Source: Dendrolimus kikuchii (Eukaryota > Arthropoda > Insecta > Lepidoptera > Lasiocampidae). Taken from it: 64,000 bases of DNA. Within the stretch, counting starts at the first letter, position 1; every line of letters begins with the position of its first letter. The notes under the pieces are model-generated. The model was not told the origin of the DNA. It saw only the letters and a list, made by a program, of their open reading frames with translations, and ran no database searches. This document shows, piece by piece, positions 1 to 11,552 of this stretch. Location of the stretch: the NCBI GenBank assembly GCA_019925095.2, contig CM034411.1, positions 8,888,001-8,952,000 of the forward strand, given 5' to 3'. Both the position numbers and the translations under genes were made by a program.

Positions 1-345
1 CGCAGGTTTAGTCCTATAGATATATGTGTATACCTCTTTTTAATGTCGATTTTTTGTTTCGTCGAGTACCAAATCACAACGATTATAAAGAAGTTTCACT
101 TCAAAATGATTCCATATTTTTTTCGTAGAAATAGCAAAGTATGCACCATGCGCCTGTAGAAAGTGTAATACTGGCACGCGTATACAAGTTTGCCATCTCA
201 CTCTTCTGTGTATATGCTCTTCAACAAGGGTCGCTTTCGATTTCCCTGCGATCAACTAATCAGATCTTGACTTGGTGACCATGAGACCACCTCGAGAGTA
301 CATACTTACGAATAAAGATTTTTTTAAATCGATCCACATCTGACG
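1..345 (+). repeat. Dispersed repeat fragments (two modules)
   Basis: The first ~110 bases (from 'cctatagatatatgtg' to 'aagaagtttcac') recur at 28990-29110 in the same orientation and at 47085-47215 inverted. The next module (about 150-340, with 'ctggcacgcgtatacaag' and 'gacttggtgac') recurs at 8985-9190. No open frame of note is present. Class unknown; it behaves as a degenerate interspersed repeat. Confidence 0.6.
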
Positions 346-365
346 GTAGATACCGTATAACAAAG

Positions 366-685
366 TTTTTATCCGTGCAGGAACGGAGAAAGAATACAAT
401 TTCCTGCGGCCGGGCGGCCTGTCGTAGGAGGCGAGTTAACAACCCACAGCCAGGTGGTAGGGCATTTGCCCGACTGGATGGCTACCACCCCTGGTTTAAA
501 GTATGTCGCCATAACAACCTTGAGTTGTGTTCCGGCATTAGTGACCAGGTTCCAGTCTCCCTTAAGAGAGCAGCAGCGCATTTGTAGCATCTTTGGTGTT
601 ATAAATGTCCATAGGCGATGGTAACCGCTTTTCATCAAGTGGGCCGTCTACCTGTCTGCTGATCTCCTGCAATAAAATAAAAAAG
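366..685 (+). repeat. GC-rich dispersed retroposon-like repeat, copy 1
   Basis: This ~320-bp unit starts at 'ttttatccgtgcaggaacgg' and ends with an A-rich tail after 'tgtctgctga'. Related copies lie at 19073-19400 (+), 24053-24288 (+, 5' truncated), 58469-58781 (-) and as a ~60-bp scrap at 40339-40397. The A-rich end and 5' truncation suggest a SINE or the 3' end of a LINE. All fuller copies keep a frame containing 'NNPQPGGR', which may be a remnant of LINE coding sequence or simply copy similarity. I saw no convincing target duplication. Confidence 0.7.
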
Positions 686-699
686 TCGGTTAACAATTT

Positions 700-848
700 T
701 CGAGAGTTACTCTTGAATTCCCTGGGGATCCACTCACCAGATTCTGACTTGGTGACAAAGAGACCAATTTGGGAGTATACACATACGAATAAAGAAAAAT
801 AATGAAAATCGGTTTACAATTGACGGAGAAACCGAGTAACGAACATAG
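700..848 (+). repeat. Dispersed repeat, left part, interrupted by solo LTR
   Basis: The sequence from 'gacttggtgac' through 'cgaataaagaaaaa' to 'tgacgg' matches 9060-9190. The family's usual continuation ('gaattgagaac...cctc') is not here but resumes at 1266, beyond the LTR at 849-1254. The two parts form one older repeat split by the LTR insertion. Confidence 0.6.
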
Positions 849-1254
849 TGTTACGAGTGTGAGACTCGAATTAAAATGCCGTTGGAATTATCTATATAGA
901 GTTTATTAGAACTATACAAACACGTATAACACAGGTACAAATATAACCGAACGCAACAAGTCTTGCTTCGTTCGTGGTTATCGCTCGACTGCCTCGTCCC
1001 TCAATCGAGGCATTGCTTTTCACTGCACAGATGCAATATGTCTGCCCGACCGCGTGACCGAACTTCCTAGAATCAGTTTGTACTTCAAATCCGAGACATC
1101 TGGCTAATGACTGCCATAAAAGCTTACAATACACAATGGGCTATTTTCTAATCACAAAGTAAACAAAAGAAGTCCAAATGCAGAAAGGTAATAAAATGTG
1201 TTTCTACAGGTATGCAAGTGTGAATTTCTCTTTGTCGGCGTCTAGGTCGTAACA
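849..1254 (-). mobile_element. Solo LTR of an LTR retrotransposon, copy 1 (minus)
   Basis: It is bounded by tgtta...taaca and flanked by a 4-bp direct duplication 'atag' (845-848 and 1255-1258). It is the reverse complement of the LTRs at 9305-9799 and 12454-12946. Relative to them it lacks about 75 bp, apparently deleted between two short 'gacttgt' repeats. No internal retroviral coding region is adjacent, so it is a solo LTR left by LTR-LTR recombination. The 4-bp duplication fits Ty3/gypsy-type integrases, but the superfamily cannot be fixed without internal sequence. Confidence 0.85.
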
Positions 1255-1318
1255 ATAGAAAAAAAACATACAAACGAATTGAGAACGTCCTCGTTTCTGA
1301 AGTCGGTTAAAAATAAAA
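1255..1318 (+). repeat. Dispersed repeat, right part after the solo LTR
   Basis: It contains 'cgaattgagaacgtcctcg' followed by 'gaagtcggttaaaa', as in the copy at 9200-9240 and, inverted, at 23100-23130 and 41895-41920. It is the continuation of the repeat that begins at 700. Confidence 0.55.
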
Positions 1319-1640
1319 CAAACTGCACATCAAACGTCATGAGTAGGGTCAAGAGTTAAAGCCGCTTAGGAACAGAGAAATAAACTCTTTGATGGACATC
1401 AAAGACCCTTCCTACCCTTTCTCGTTTCAATAATGAATATCTTATGAGTCGAAATTAACAAAACCCGGCTTAAAATAGTGGCACAATGTCAAGTCCTAAC
1501 ACAATGGACCCGCATTTGATATCGCTGTTAATAAATTAATCCGTGGACTTTTTAATAATAACAAGGCTATTGTAATTGTCTGTTATCATGCGGGGTCGGG
1601 TAGGTGGTAAAAGCTATTTGATCGTAGATAATACTTTAGG
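1319..1640. other. No recognised feature
   Basis: This is AT-rich sequence without a usable frame, and I recognise no repeat in it. Confidence 0.5.
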
Positions 1641-1649
1641 TATTGTACA

Positions 1650-1735
1650 TAGGTCTAAGAGTTTGGCAGCCTAGTGCTGGGTTTCGATTCCTGGCAGGGT
1701 TAATTTCATAAACAACCTTGCCTTTATTTGCTCTA
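1650..1735 (+). repeat. Possible tRNA-derived SINE head
   Basis: The string 'gggtttcgattcctgg' resembles a pol III B box (GGTTCGANTCC) with one extra base. It is preceded by 'tggcagcctagtgctgg', which could be a degenerate A box. It does not look like a functional tRNA. Similar heads occur at 35430-35520 and 37735-37790. Confidence 0.35.
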
Positions 1736-1821
1736 GGGGCCTTTTCATTCATATACGAAATACGAATCTGCGAAAGCGGCTGCTTTGAGACTCCAGGTCT
1801 AGGATTCTGGGAACAGCATTA

Positions 1822-2188
1822 GGGTGCATTTCCACCAGAGATGTGCTATGTATGCAACGTTGCTATGGATGCGTTTGATATCCACCAATTACATTCATTG
1901 GTCCACATAGCATAGCATTGGTGGAAACTGATTCAACTAAGCTACGTTTTTTTATATGGAAGGTTACGTGCTATAGATGTGAGTTATGTATGCGTGCTAT
2001 AGATGCGTGCCTTCCCTATCGTCGATACGTCTCATAGCTCGAGCTGCGCATCGTCCTCGCACAGCTACCTTGCGGCGGCGCATTTTCATAGCACATCTTA
2101 CTCGCTTCGCTATATAGCTTAGCATCAGTGGAAATAGTCACATAGTTTCGTAGCTTAGCTTTTCGCCATCTCTGGTGAAAAGGTACCC
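1822..2188. mobile_element. PIF/Harbinger-type MITE
   Basis: This 367-bp non-coding element has terminal inverted repeats. The left end reads 'gggtgcatttccaccagaga'; the reverse complement of the right end matches it at 19 of 22 positions. It is flanked by 'tta' at 1819-1821 and 2189-2191. A TIR beginning GGG with a 3-bp TWA duplication is characteristic of PIF/Harbinger elements. The interior has many short repeats of 'catagc/gctatg', which make it strongly self-complementary. It encodes no transposase and would depend on an autonomous relative. Confidence 0.85.
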
Positions 2189-2191
2189 TTA

Positions 2192-2644
2192 GTCCTTTGA
2201 GTATTATCCCTTAGTTCATGCGCAACTTGGTTAGTTTGCGAATATACAATGTGTCTTTGTCAGCCGATTATTTATTTATAATTTACACGATGATGTAGTG
2301 AAATCATAGAATAATTAGAAATTAAGAGTGATTGCCATACATGTAATTGAATCATGAGGGGTAATGTTACATCTTGAAAAATTATGACGATGTATTGTCA
2401 TGCTTTTTCTAAAGCGACCAGATATGAAGTTTCTGGCCATGAATAATGTGTGTGTCCTTCTAACTTTTATGTTATGGCGTGGAATATTCTGAATGAAATT
2501 AAGGTGGTAAATCTCAAAAAATGCTTTCAACGAAAATTGATTTTTATGTTATTAACTAGCTGAACCGGCAAACTTCGTATCGCCTCAGAATCAATAAATA
2601 AAAAAGCTGAATGATAATTGCCATTTAAAATATAATTTAAAAGT
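2192..2644. other. No recognised feature
   Basis: This is AT-rich sequence between the MITE and the next fold-back. I see no gene or repeat in it. Confidence 0.5.
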
Positions 2645-2838
2645 GAAGTTAATTTTTTTCTTTTTTTTGGTTTTGAATGTCAAACGTTTGATGTTCGTCC
2701 AATCAAATTAAATTTAAAAGAATAATTTTATGAAACAAAAACAAAAGTATTGTTTTCAATTTAATATGATTTCTAAACGGCGGGACGAACATCAAACGTT
2801 TGACATTCAAACCAAAAAAAAAGAAAAAAAAACTTTAC
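2645..2838. repeat. Fold-back repeat with ~55-bp arms
   Basis: The left arm (2645-2700) and right arm (2783-2838) are inverted copies. The core 'gaatgtcaaacgtttgatg' is shared exactly and itself contains the palindrome 'caaacgtttg'. The arms include long T and A runs and are separated by ~80 bp of AT-rich spacer that is also partly symmetrical. It is probably a MITE or fold-back element. No clear target duplication was found. Confidence 0.7.
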
Positions 2839-2936
2839 CTTTAAATTTAATTTGATTTCGCTTTTTTTTAAATTAACCAAATCAGTCCAGCCGTCCTCGA
2901 GTTTTAGCGGGACTAACGAACAGCAGTTGAGATATA

Positions 2937-4130
<1,194 letters not shown>

Positions 4131-4394
4131 CTAGCGGCCCCGGAAGACGTTGTCCTGCTCTGAAAAAATAAAAATCTAGGACCCGATCTCAGCGCCACCT
4201 ACCGGTTCTAATTGCGAATCTAAGCCATTCGGGAACTCGCTCAAACACACAAAAACAAAATCACCACAATCGCTCCATGTGATTAGGAGGATTCTAGAAC
4301 CCGATCTCAGGGCCACAATTTTCAGCCAAATCGGTACAGCCGTTCTTGAGTTATAAATAGTGTAACTAACACGACTTTCTTTTATATATATAGA
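4131..4394 (-). mobile_element. Non-autonomous Helitron (minus), 264 bp
   Basis: Read on the minus strand it starts TCTATATATATAAAAG and ends CTAG. It sits exactly between A and T, as Helitrons do. The interior shares 'ggtggcgctgagatcggg' and 'ttagattcgcaattag' with the copy at 51959-52467, and is related to 24955-25160. It has no Rep/helicase coding. Confidence 0.8.
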
Positions 4395-4456
4395 TGTGTA
4401 AAATACTCTGTTTTACAACATTATGACGTCTTATATGTAAAACAGTATTTTACACA
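4395..4456. repeat. Short inverted repeat (hairpin)
   Basis: Arms 4395-4417 and 4436-4456 ('tgtgtaaaatactctgtttt' against 'aaaacagtattttacaca') pair almost perfectly around an ~18-nt loop. It abuts the Helitron 5' end. Its function is unknown; there is no adjacent gene for it to terminate. Confidence 0.6.
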
Positions 4457-7400
4457 TATTTATATGTGCATACACAATTACAAATATTTGTAGGCACCGA
4501 CCCAATAGTAGATATGACAATAGTATTAACGTCTATTTATTATTGTGGAACTATTTTTAATAATATAACTAAATTTATTCACGAAAAACGGAATCGTATT
4601 AAAGAAAAGCTCCATAGCGAGAAATATAGTAGTAGTATTTACTTCAAAGATATAATACATTTTATTGCGAAAAAACGCTACGAAGACGTACGATAGACAC
4701 TAGTGAAAAATAAAGGTGTAACCGGGTCAAATAAATCAATACTTTAAATCACTCAAAAATACGGGCAGATGTTGTGCTGGTCGGTGCCAGACTCGGACCC
4801 GTGGGAGACCCTCGTACCCCCAATTTCATCCACTCGCAAATTTAAACACGCAGTGAAGTGTATCAACTACTCGCAAGGGGCTCAAAGGGTATTTGGTGAG
4901 GTATTATTTAACCCACACAACCTTGGAATGTATTGGGAAAGTAAATACAACAAACAGTACATACCTTAGTTTCATCATTCAACACGTTCCAGGATTAATC
5001 ACAGATAAAGTGTGCCGGGAAATTTCAAACTAAAGCACACTATAAACAGACTGGATAGACTATAGATCTATGGTGATTTTTAGACAACATAAAAAAAATG
5101 TGAGATTTTAACCATGAGTATACACGAAAATCTATTTATTTACACGTACATATGAATTTATCTATGCGGTGTGTAGCACCTGTTGCTAACTAACTTTTAA
5201 GTTTTTAGATTGGAAATTCAGAAGAAATCGAGATCATAGAACTTAAAAAATACTTTAAATGAAAATTTCAATTAATATAATCTGTAGAGTAGTTTTTAAG
5301 ACATGTATATAAACATACATACTCGATAAAATGTTATTTTTATGTTTTCAAAAGCAAATGACTCAAATAGTACATATGTGGCTATTGAACCACTACAAGC
5401 CGGATGGCTGTTTTTAACATTTTTGTTGGTTACCTATCGCTAAAACACACCAAGGTTAAAATAACCATACCTTTGCTTTTAGTGTTGTCTTTATATATTC
5501 ACTTTAGGCTGCTCTTTCACATTTAGGGAACGCCTCATATTGGCTGGTCGAGATACCATTCCTGGGCTAAAAAACATTTACCAGATCTATTTCTTCCTAA
5601 TTATGTGTTTCCCGTAGGATAATCGCAAAAATCTACTCAAACCGAGTTGCTGGCAGAATTAGACGTCAATAAAAAATAAATAAATATTTACCAAATGGTT
5701 ACTTTAATTCAAAACGGAAACCATTAATTGATTAAATTAAATTTTTAATATGATATTGGATGAGAGTTAAGTAGTATAACGGGAAGATATAGTTTATGTT
5801 GTACGTAAGAAGTAAATTATAAATGGTATTTAGTACACGTCGTCGTAATTATTGCATTAAAATTTATATGCTAATTATTTTTAATACTGCTAAATAGTAA
5901 CATGTTTAGAATTTTATTAGGTTCAACATTGCTATATTAAGAACATAGCCAAGCTCGCCACTTCATTAGCGCGGGACTTCAAAAAATGCGGCATGTTCCT
6001 ATCTTCTCAACTTTGCCAGATATCAAAATGGAACATATATACGAAAATTTATTAAAAAATTGATGTTTTAATAAACCCCATAATATTCACTTGAATTCGT
6101 CGAGCCACTTGGAAGCCTAGTCGAGACAACCGCTATAAATGACAGACGCAAATCATTCTCATACTTGTAAACGCATTTTACTAAAGAGATATTAATGATC
6201 CACGGAACATTATTGGACCATAAAACCAAAGAACTGCATATTGGTTGATTATATCGGGTCCCATAAACGTACAATACCGTTAACTGTCCTCGACCTGCAG
6301 AAAAATAATTATTAACCAGTTATGCACTATTATACTTTTGTATAAACGTGCACAAGGTCCGAATTAATTGCTTTTAAACAACTCTGACAATGAAATATTT
6401 TTTGACTCGCTTAACAATATATTGCAATAAAAATTCTTTTTCGTATAAACACGTGTACTAATTCAGTTAGATTTATTTTTCGTATATGATCATATTCTTT
6501 CGGCTTCGTAACTAGCATAGATAAGATCCATCTGGCTTTGTAGTTATGTTAGATAATGAAAACCTGTACCGTACGATTGTTGAAAATCTTAAAAATTACG
6601 TACGCACACTCCATCTAACTTCTGAAAATAAGTGCAAAAGCTGATAGACATCAAGGTGGCGAGGTTTCAAAAATAATTGCAACACAAAGCAGTTTAATCC
6701 AAATCACTTATATTAAGGACATGAAGGCTGCCACGGGTACCAGTTCCAGAGAAAATAATTTCACATGGCTACACATAACAAATTCATCTTTGTAATACAA
6801 AACTGCTTCTTGCATCGTAAAAGTACAGGCCACGCTTCACTGCCCTACCAACCACCACTTTGTTTTACGCATAGTAAATAATTAATTTGATCAATTAAGA
6901 TTTCGTGCCGATCTACATACAAAACCTTGTCAATGACATTGAGTTCAATTGTAAACGATACGGCGCAGTGAAAAGATTTAGCCTTGCCCGCCATTGTGCC
7001 GACCCGACACGGCTGTAAGGATTAGGCAATTTGTCTTCGCCCATATATTTCTAAAGTGGGCGATTTTATATTGAAAGATTTACTGCGATTCGCTGATATT
7101 GTACAGATTGGAATAAGTACTGCCGGGAGTATTAATCTATATCAGCGGTGTTCCTTCTTTAAGTACTTAGACAAAAAGATAGAATAAACAAATCCAAAAC
7201 AAACGGAAAAAAACAGCGAAGTGCGTGTGAGTTCACGCATTATAAACAGTTTTGTAAGCCAACCTCTACTGTATTTCTCATTTGATTACAAAGCCCTAAA
7301 AGCAAGTATTTAAAAACTACTAAACTGATTTCGTTTAAACCAATTTATGCTGAAAGTATTTTTTGAAAGCATATAATCTCTGATCTCGGGTTATTCCCAA

Positions 7401-7586
7401 TAAAATTCTGTATTGCATTTATTTCTATTATAGTCTATAATAACCAAGATTTATAAACTTTTAATGGGCCAAAAGATTGGGAGCGATTTCAGCTTTGAAA
7501 ATGGAATGAAATCGATTTCGTTAAAAGTGTCAGATATTTAATCTTGTTATGACGGAGATGCATATCTCTAATTTAATCCATATAGA
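4457..7586. other. No gene or repeat recognised
   Basis: About 3.1 kb of AT-rich sequence. The short open frames near 4466-4696, 4769-4969 and 6068-6274 have no recognisable domain and no supporting splice or promoter context. Confidence 0.5.
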
Positions 7587-7589
7587 CTA

Positions 7590-7767
7590 AGGCTGGTGTG
7601 CATAGACATTTAACGGACAGTTAAATGGCGCTCTGTTGTTCGTGCCTACCCCGCAAGGGAACTGGCGTGAAGTTATGTATGTAAAATAAAATAATCGCCG
7701 TTTAGCCATATAGTTTTAGCGATTATTTTATTTTAACCATCGGTTTAATGTCTATGCACACCAGCCT
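7590..7767. mobile_element. Fold-back MITE carrying a nested LINE tail
   Basis: The terminal inverted repeats 'aaggctggtgtgcatagaca' and its complement at 7748-7767 are perfect and flanked by TA on both sides, as expected for a Tc1/mariner-type MITE. Internal arms 'ttaaaataaaataatcgc' continue the symmetry. On the left arm it is broken by a 57-bp insertion at 7626-7682, so the original element was ~120 bp. Confidence 0.8.
7626..7682 (+). mobile_element. Extremely short RTE-type LINE tail, nested
   Basis: The sequence from 'tggcgctctgttgttcg' to 'gaagttatgtatgt' is identical in kind to the 3' terminus of the RTE-type element at 16259-17671 and to the tails at 57589, 59606 and 59735. The fold-back arm resumes immediately after it with 'aaa' duplicated. 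It is therefore a severely 5'-truncated copy inserted into the MITE. Confidence 0.8.
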
Positions 7768-7770
7768 TAG

Positions 7771-8104
7771 TAGATATCGAGTAAATGTGACATAGTATAC
7801 AAAGGTTTCAGTTTTGCCAAAATGGCTACGGAAGCCAATTCACTTTGTATGTCGCATTTCTCAATATTATATCATAATATAAAAAGCAGCAGTGTCATGA
7901 AGAATAATATCTTTATAAGAGCATCGACGTCGCACTTAACTCAGCACTTTCATCCCGATGCAATAATAAGAGATATTACCGCCGCTTTGCTGTAACCGGC
8001 ATTTGTATTAAAATAGTTTTATTTTTGTTGCAAATGATATTTTAAACTATTATTTTACGACTTACAATTTTTCTTAGACTCTTATTTAACGAGGGAAAAC
8101 CGGA
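7771..8104. other. No gene recognised
   Basis: It contains 'ttgccaaaatggctacgga' near 7815, part of a dispersed repeat also seen at 31207-31235 and, diverged, near 49470. Nothing else was identified. Confidence 0.45.
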
Positions 8105-8284
8105 TTGAGGACTAACCACCGGGAACGAAGCGCTGGGGATGTGTAGCACTTACCTGAAGAAGTACTATTGCCACCCTAGTCTGACTAGGATAAGATACCC
8201 ACTAAAACCCCTCGGTGTTCCACCCTTTGCCTTTATGCCAGAGCCACGCCTAGCCACATCGCTGGGCCCTGACAGGTGGTGGCC
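8105..8284. other. Moderately GC-rich unclassified block
   Basis: It is GC-richer than its surroundings ('gggaacgaagcgctgggga', 'cacatcgctgggccctgac') and runs straight into the RTE-type fragment at 8285. It may be a 3' UTR or another element at a junction. No recognisable protein is encoded. Confidence 0.35.
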
Positions 8285-8690
8285 CATCGGCCTCATCTGC
8301 TCTCTCTTTCTCTCTTTACTCTCAACTTCTCCCAATTATTTGGGATCGGATCTTTTCCTACCATACTCCTCGATTCTGATATACGTCCTCTGTCAAACCA
8401 CAAATCATCATATCATCCTTCACACAATCCATTCATCTTTTTTTTGGTCTACCTTTACATTTGTACCCAACAATCTTGCAGTTTAACATTCTTTTTGTCA
8501 CGTGACTTACATCCCTCCTCATCACATGCCCTCTCATACCACTTCAATCTTCTGCCTCTCAATTTTTCAGCCACGGGTGCAACTTTCAAAGATCCCCTTA
8601 TATACTCGTTTCTCACCTTATCCATTCTTGTAACACCACAGATCCATCTCAAGATTCTCATCTCAAATTTGTGGTCTATCACTTTAGTGG
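8285..8690 (-). pseudogene. RTE-type reverse transcriptase, C-terminal fragment
   Basis: On the minus strand the frame reads '[20 protein letters not shown]' and continues with '[20 protein letters not shown]'. This is the region downstream of the RT domain in RTE/BovB-like LINEs (compare 'LRKICGVTLADRVRN' in the element at 16289). After 'RRLKWY' the frame shifts; the adjacent frame then gives 'KCKGRPKKR', a stop where W is expected, 'MDCVKDDM' and 'LTEDVYQNR'. It is a dead 3' fragment. It ends near 'agaaagagagag', which also ends the copies at 42390 and 59836. It belongs to a different RTE subfamily from the (TATG)n-tailed element. Confidence 0.8.
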
Positions 8691-8739
8691 CCTAATATCT
8701 GCTGTCGGGAGATATTAAACTAGACCAAAGTGAACTAAA

Positions 8740-8960
8740 AATTCTTCTGAATTCTTAAAACTCAATAATAGTTAAAAAAATTTAAACTAAGACAAAACCG
8801 ACTTTATACATCTTGAAGTCGGTGCGTTTTGTAATTTGTTATCGTATTTTTGTGTTTTATTTGCCATCGATGTTGTAGAAAATATTTATTTTTTGCTTTT
8901 TAGTTTGAAGTCGGTTTTGTTTTAGTTTTAAAAAAATTAACTAATAAAATTGCTTCAATA
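8740..8960. repeat. 'gaagtcggtt' dispersed repeat
   Basis: It contains 'aaaaccgactttatacatc', 'ttgaagtcggtgcg' and 'tttttagtttgaagtcgg'. The same modules recur at 23395-23580 and 42225-42375. The alternating orientation of the 'accgact/agtcggt' motif makes it fold-back-like. Confidence 0.55.
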
Positions 8961-8984
8961 GCTTTAGAAATTATATTTTAAGCG

Positions 8985-9240
8985 CCTACAGAAATTGTAT
9001 TACTGGCACGCATATACAAGTTTTGCTTTTCCAAGAGTGTAGGCGCTCGGCGCTTTTAAACAAGGCTGCTCTCAATTTCCTAGGATCCGCTTATCAGACT
9101 GACTTGGTGACAATGGAATCGTCTCAGAGGTATACTCTTTCGAATAAAGAAAAAAGTTGAAAATCGATCTTCAATGACGGGGTAATCATACCAAACAAAT
9201 AAACAAAAAACAGTCGAATTGAGAACTTCCTCCGTTTGCA
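8985..9240 (+). repeat. Dispersed repeat copy
   Basis: It matches 150-340 ('ctggcacgcatatacaag', 'gacttggtgac') and 700-848/1255-1318 ('gaattgagaacttcctcc'). It lies just upstream of the solo LTR at 9305. Confidence 0.55.
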
Positions 9241-9304
9241 ACAAAAATCTATTCAGGTACAAATGTCGACTTACGATAAAGCAGCGGCGAAAGCTCAAAT
9301 ATAT

Positions 9305-9799
9305 TGTTACAACCTAGACGCCGACAAAGACAAATTCACACCAGCATACCTGTAGAAACACATTTTATTACCTTTCGGCATTTGGACTTCTTTTGTTTAC
9401 TTTGTGTTTAAAAATTGTAATTAGAAAACAGCCCATTGTGTATTGCAATATTTTATGGCAGTCATCAGCCAGGTGTGTGGAATTTAAAGTACAAACTGAT
9501 ACTAGGAAATTCGGTCCACGCGGCCGGGCAGACATATTGCATCTGTGCAGTATAAAGCAATGCCTCGATTGAGGGACGAGGCAGTCGAGTGATAACCACG
9601 AGCGAAGCAAGACTTGTGTACATTCGGTAATCTATTTAGTGACGGACTTTGCGCGTGTTATTGAATTACGATCTTCTGCATTACGTTTTGACTTGTTGCG
9701 TTCGGTTATATTTGTACCTGTGTTAAAGTGTTTGTATAGTTCTAATAAACTCTATAATAATTTCAACGGCATTTTATTCGAGTCCTGCATCTCGTAACA
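9305..9799 (+). mobile_element. Solo LTR, copy 2 (plus), 495 bp
   Basis: It starts TGTTACAACC and ends CTCGTAACA, with a 4-bp duplication 'atat' at 9301-9304 and 9800-9803. It keeps a recognisable core promoter: TATAAA at 9551-9556, with 'gcagtcg' about 30 bp downstream where an arthropod initiator would lie. The polyadenylation hexamer AATAAA is at 9744-9749. These give a U3-R-U5 order on the plus strand. No internal region or second LTR is adjacent. It is the same family as 849-1254 and 12454-12946. Confidence 0.88.
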
Positions 9800-9889
9800 A
9801 TATATACCTAAATTCTAAAACGACTATTATTACTGCATAAATTCAGGTATTGCCGACGCAATAAACGGACGGACTTCATGCTACTTCGC

Positions 9890-10095
9890 ATTCCGCACAT
9901 GATTTGGACTTTATATTTATATTCTTCTGAATCCTACAAGCTATCGAAACATACACAAGAATTTGATATAAAACATCTGTAAAATTTTCATTGAAATCCG
10001 TTGAGATGTTTCAAAGCTTATGCGAATCAAACTTACAGACAAACAAACAAAAACTCTAAAACGGTCATTTATTTACGCATACGCTTCCCGCTGGC
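9890..10095 (-). repeat. Degenerate dispersed repeat (Helitron-like)
   Basis: It shares 'ttcattgaaatccgttgag', 'acagacaaacaaac' and 'aaaacggtcattt' with 15225-15410 and, more distantly, with 29864-30125. I recognise the layout from lepidopteran non-autonomous repeats ending CAGCTAGT, but the end is not preserved here. Confidence 0.5.
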
Positions 10096-10099
10096 AGTG

Positions 10100-10735
10100 A
10101 TATCTGAATAATGTTTAAGTTAAGATTTGATTTATTTAGGTTTAGTTTATATTTAGGTATTTTATATTTGTTAGGCAGTTGAAATTACGCTTTGTATAAT
10201 ATAGCATAGTATAGTATATAGCAGTTTTAATAGAAATTTTGACAATTATTTTAAAAACAGATTCGATTTTATTTCACGGTATGTAAATTACCAAATAATA
10301 TTGTATTAAAATATACTTACCGACTTTTTGATTAGAATATCTTGCTAAAGCAAAGATAATGATTGTAATAAAGCCCGAGTGTACTAATTAAATTAAGAAA
10401 TAAATACCGAAATTAATTGCCGACATCGCGAAATAAAATACATTTAAAATGCAGTAGCGAAATTTGGATATCATAATAATATAAGTATACATGAGACACA
10501 TATAACACCGTCGCCGTTTGTTTATTTTAAGACGTAATTATATATTTCTTTTAATCTCATAACGTATGTGGTGAATAATATAGTATCTATCGATGTATAT
10601 TTTCTCCTGCATTTTTACTTTTGTTTATTATATCCTTTCATATACATAAATGATTTTTTTTTCATATATTCTAATATACTTTATGTACCGCAGTCAAATA
10701 TGTATTGTATACATGAATATAGTCATTATTTTCTT
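10100..10735. other. No recognised feature
   Basis: This is very AT-rich sequence. No repeats or frames were recognised. Confidence 0.5.
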
Positions 10736-10738
10736 TAG

Positions 10739-11045
10739 CTATAAAGCTGCGCTTGGGCTCTCGCATATGTGCACCACACACATGCGTCTGTGAAACAGAG
10801 GTAATCGACCCAGGGTACCACGGCCTTGCTTGCCGCCACAGGCCGGCAGATGGTCACGCCACGCCGCCTTGAATGATGTCTTACGGAGGGCGCTCGCCAC
10901 CGTCAACGTGCTGGCTCTATTGGAGCCGAACGGTATTGCACGTGACGATGGTAGGTTTCCTGACTGAATGAATCTAGCAACGTAGCAAGCCGAGCAATGC
11001 GACCTGCGTGGACATGTTCGCCGCATCTTATTTACCAAACACGTC
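10739..11045 (-). other. GC-rich island with a 99-codon open frame
   Basis: An abrupt GC-rich block in AT-rich DNA. The minus strand is open for 99 codons ('[20 protein letters not shown]', '[15 protein letters not shown]'). I do not recognise the product. Candidates are an exon, a LINE 3' UTR or a decayed retroelement. A second copy was not found in the window, so repeat status is unknown. I see no clear splice sites that would settle it. Confidence 0.3.
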
Positions 11046-11224
11046 TAGATAAGCCGGTTCGGAGGCGAAAACAGCTGAATCACTTAAGCAGAAAATCCCT
11101 CCCCTTGAAAATCAGACAAGCTACATCCATTTGTGCATTCAAACACTTGATCACTGACCATTATTTGTCCATTAAATAAAATTTGATGCAGTAAATGGAA
11201 TTCTATTATTGTTCGCATGTAAGT

Positions 11225-11515
11225 ATATGTAATTTATATTATTATAATCTATTTAATTATGTATATCTCTCTATATTAGTTTATTATTGTTAGTTTTTTT
11301 CTTTATTACGATTGAATTAGTCTTTTAATTTAGTTAAACCACCAAATATTATTTACTTTTTCTTGTAATGTCTCCTTGGACATCGGGTTGCCTGGAAGAG
11401 ATCGCTATAAGCGATAAGGCCGCCCATTGTTCTAATGGAAATGTATTTATATTAAATGTCTAGGTTTAAGTTATGGTGAACAATAAAGAGTTTTCATTCA
11501 TTCATTCATTCGTTC
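11225..11515 (+). mobile_element. LINE 3' end with (ATTC)n tail
   Basis: It contains the hallmark 'cctggaagagatcgct', then 'agcgataaggccgccc', 'aacaataaagag' and a tandem ATTC tail. I recognise this from a common lepidopteran non-LTR element. Other scraps of the family lie at 12312 (-), 13262 (-), 18381 (-), 18955 (+), 50400 (-) and 60055 (+). It is non-coding 3' UTR; the AATAAAG near the end is the likely polyadenylation signal. Confidence 0.7.
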
Positions 11516-11552
11516 AGAACAAATATGCAACCCTCAATGAGAGTTATAATTC

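Noticed and set aside
1650..1735. tRNA gene
   Set aside because: Only a B-box-like string is seen; no cloverleaf or aminoacyl stem can be drawn with confidence.
8139..8695. Plus-strand frames of 115 and 139 codons
   Set aside because: The second is antisense to the RTE-type 3' fragment at 8285-8690; the first runs into it from an unclassified block.
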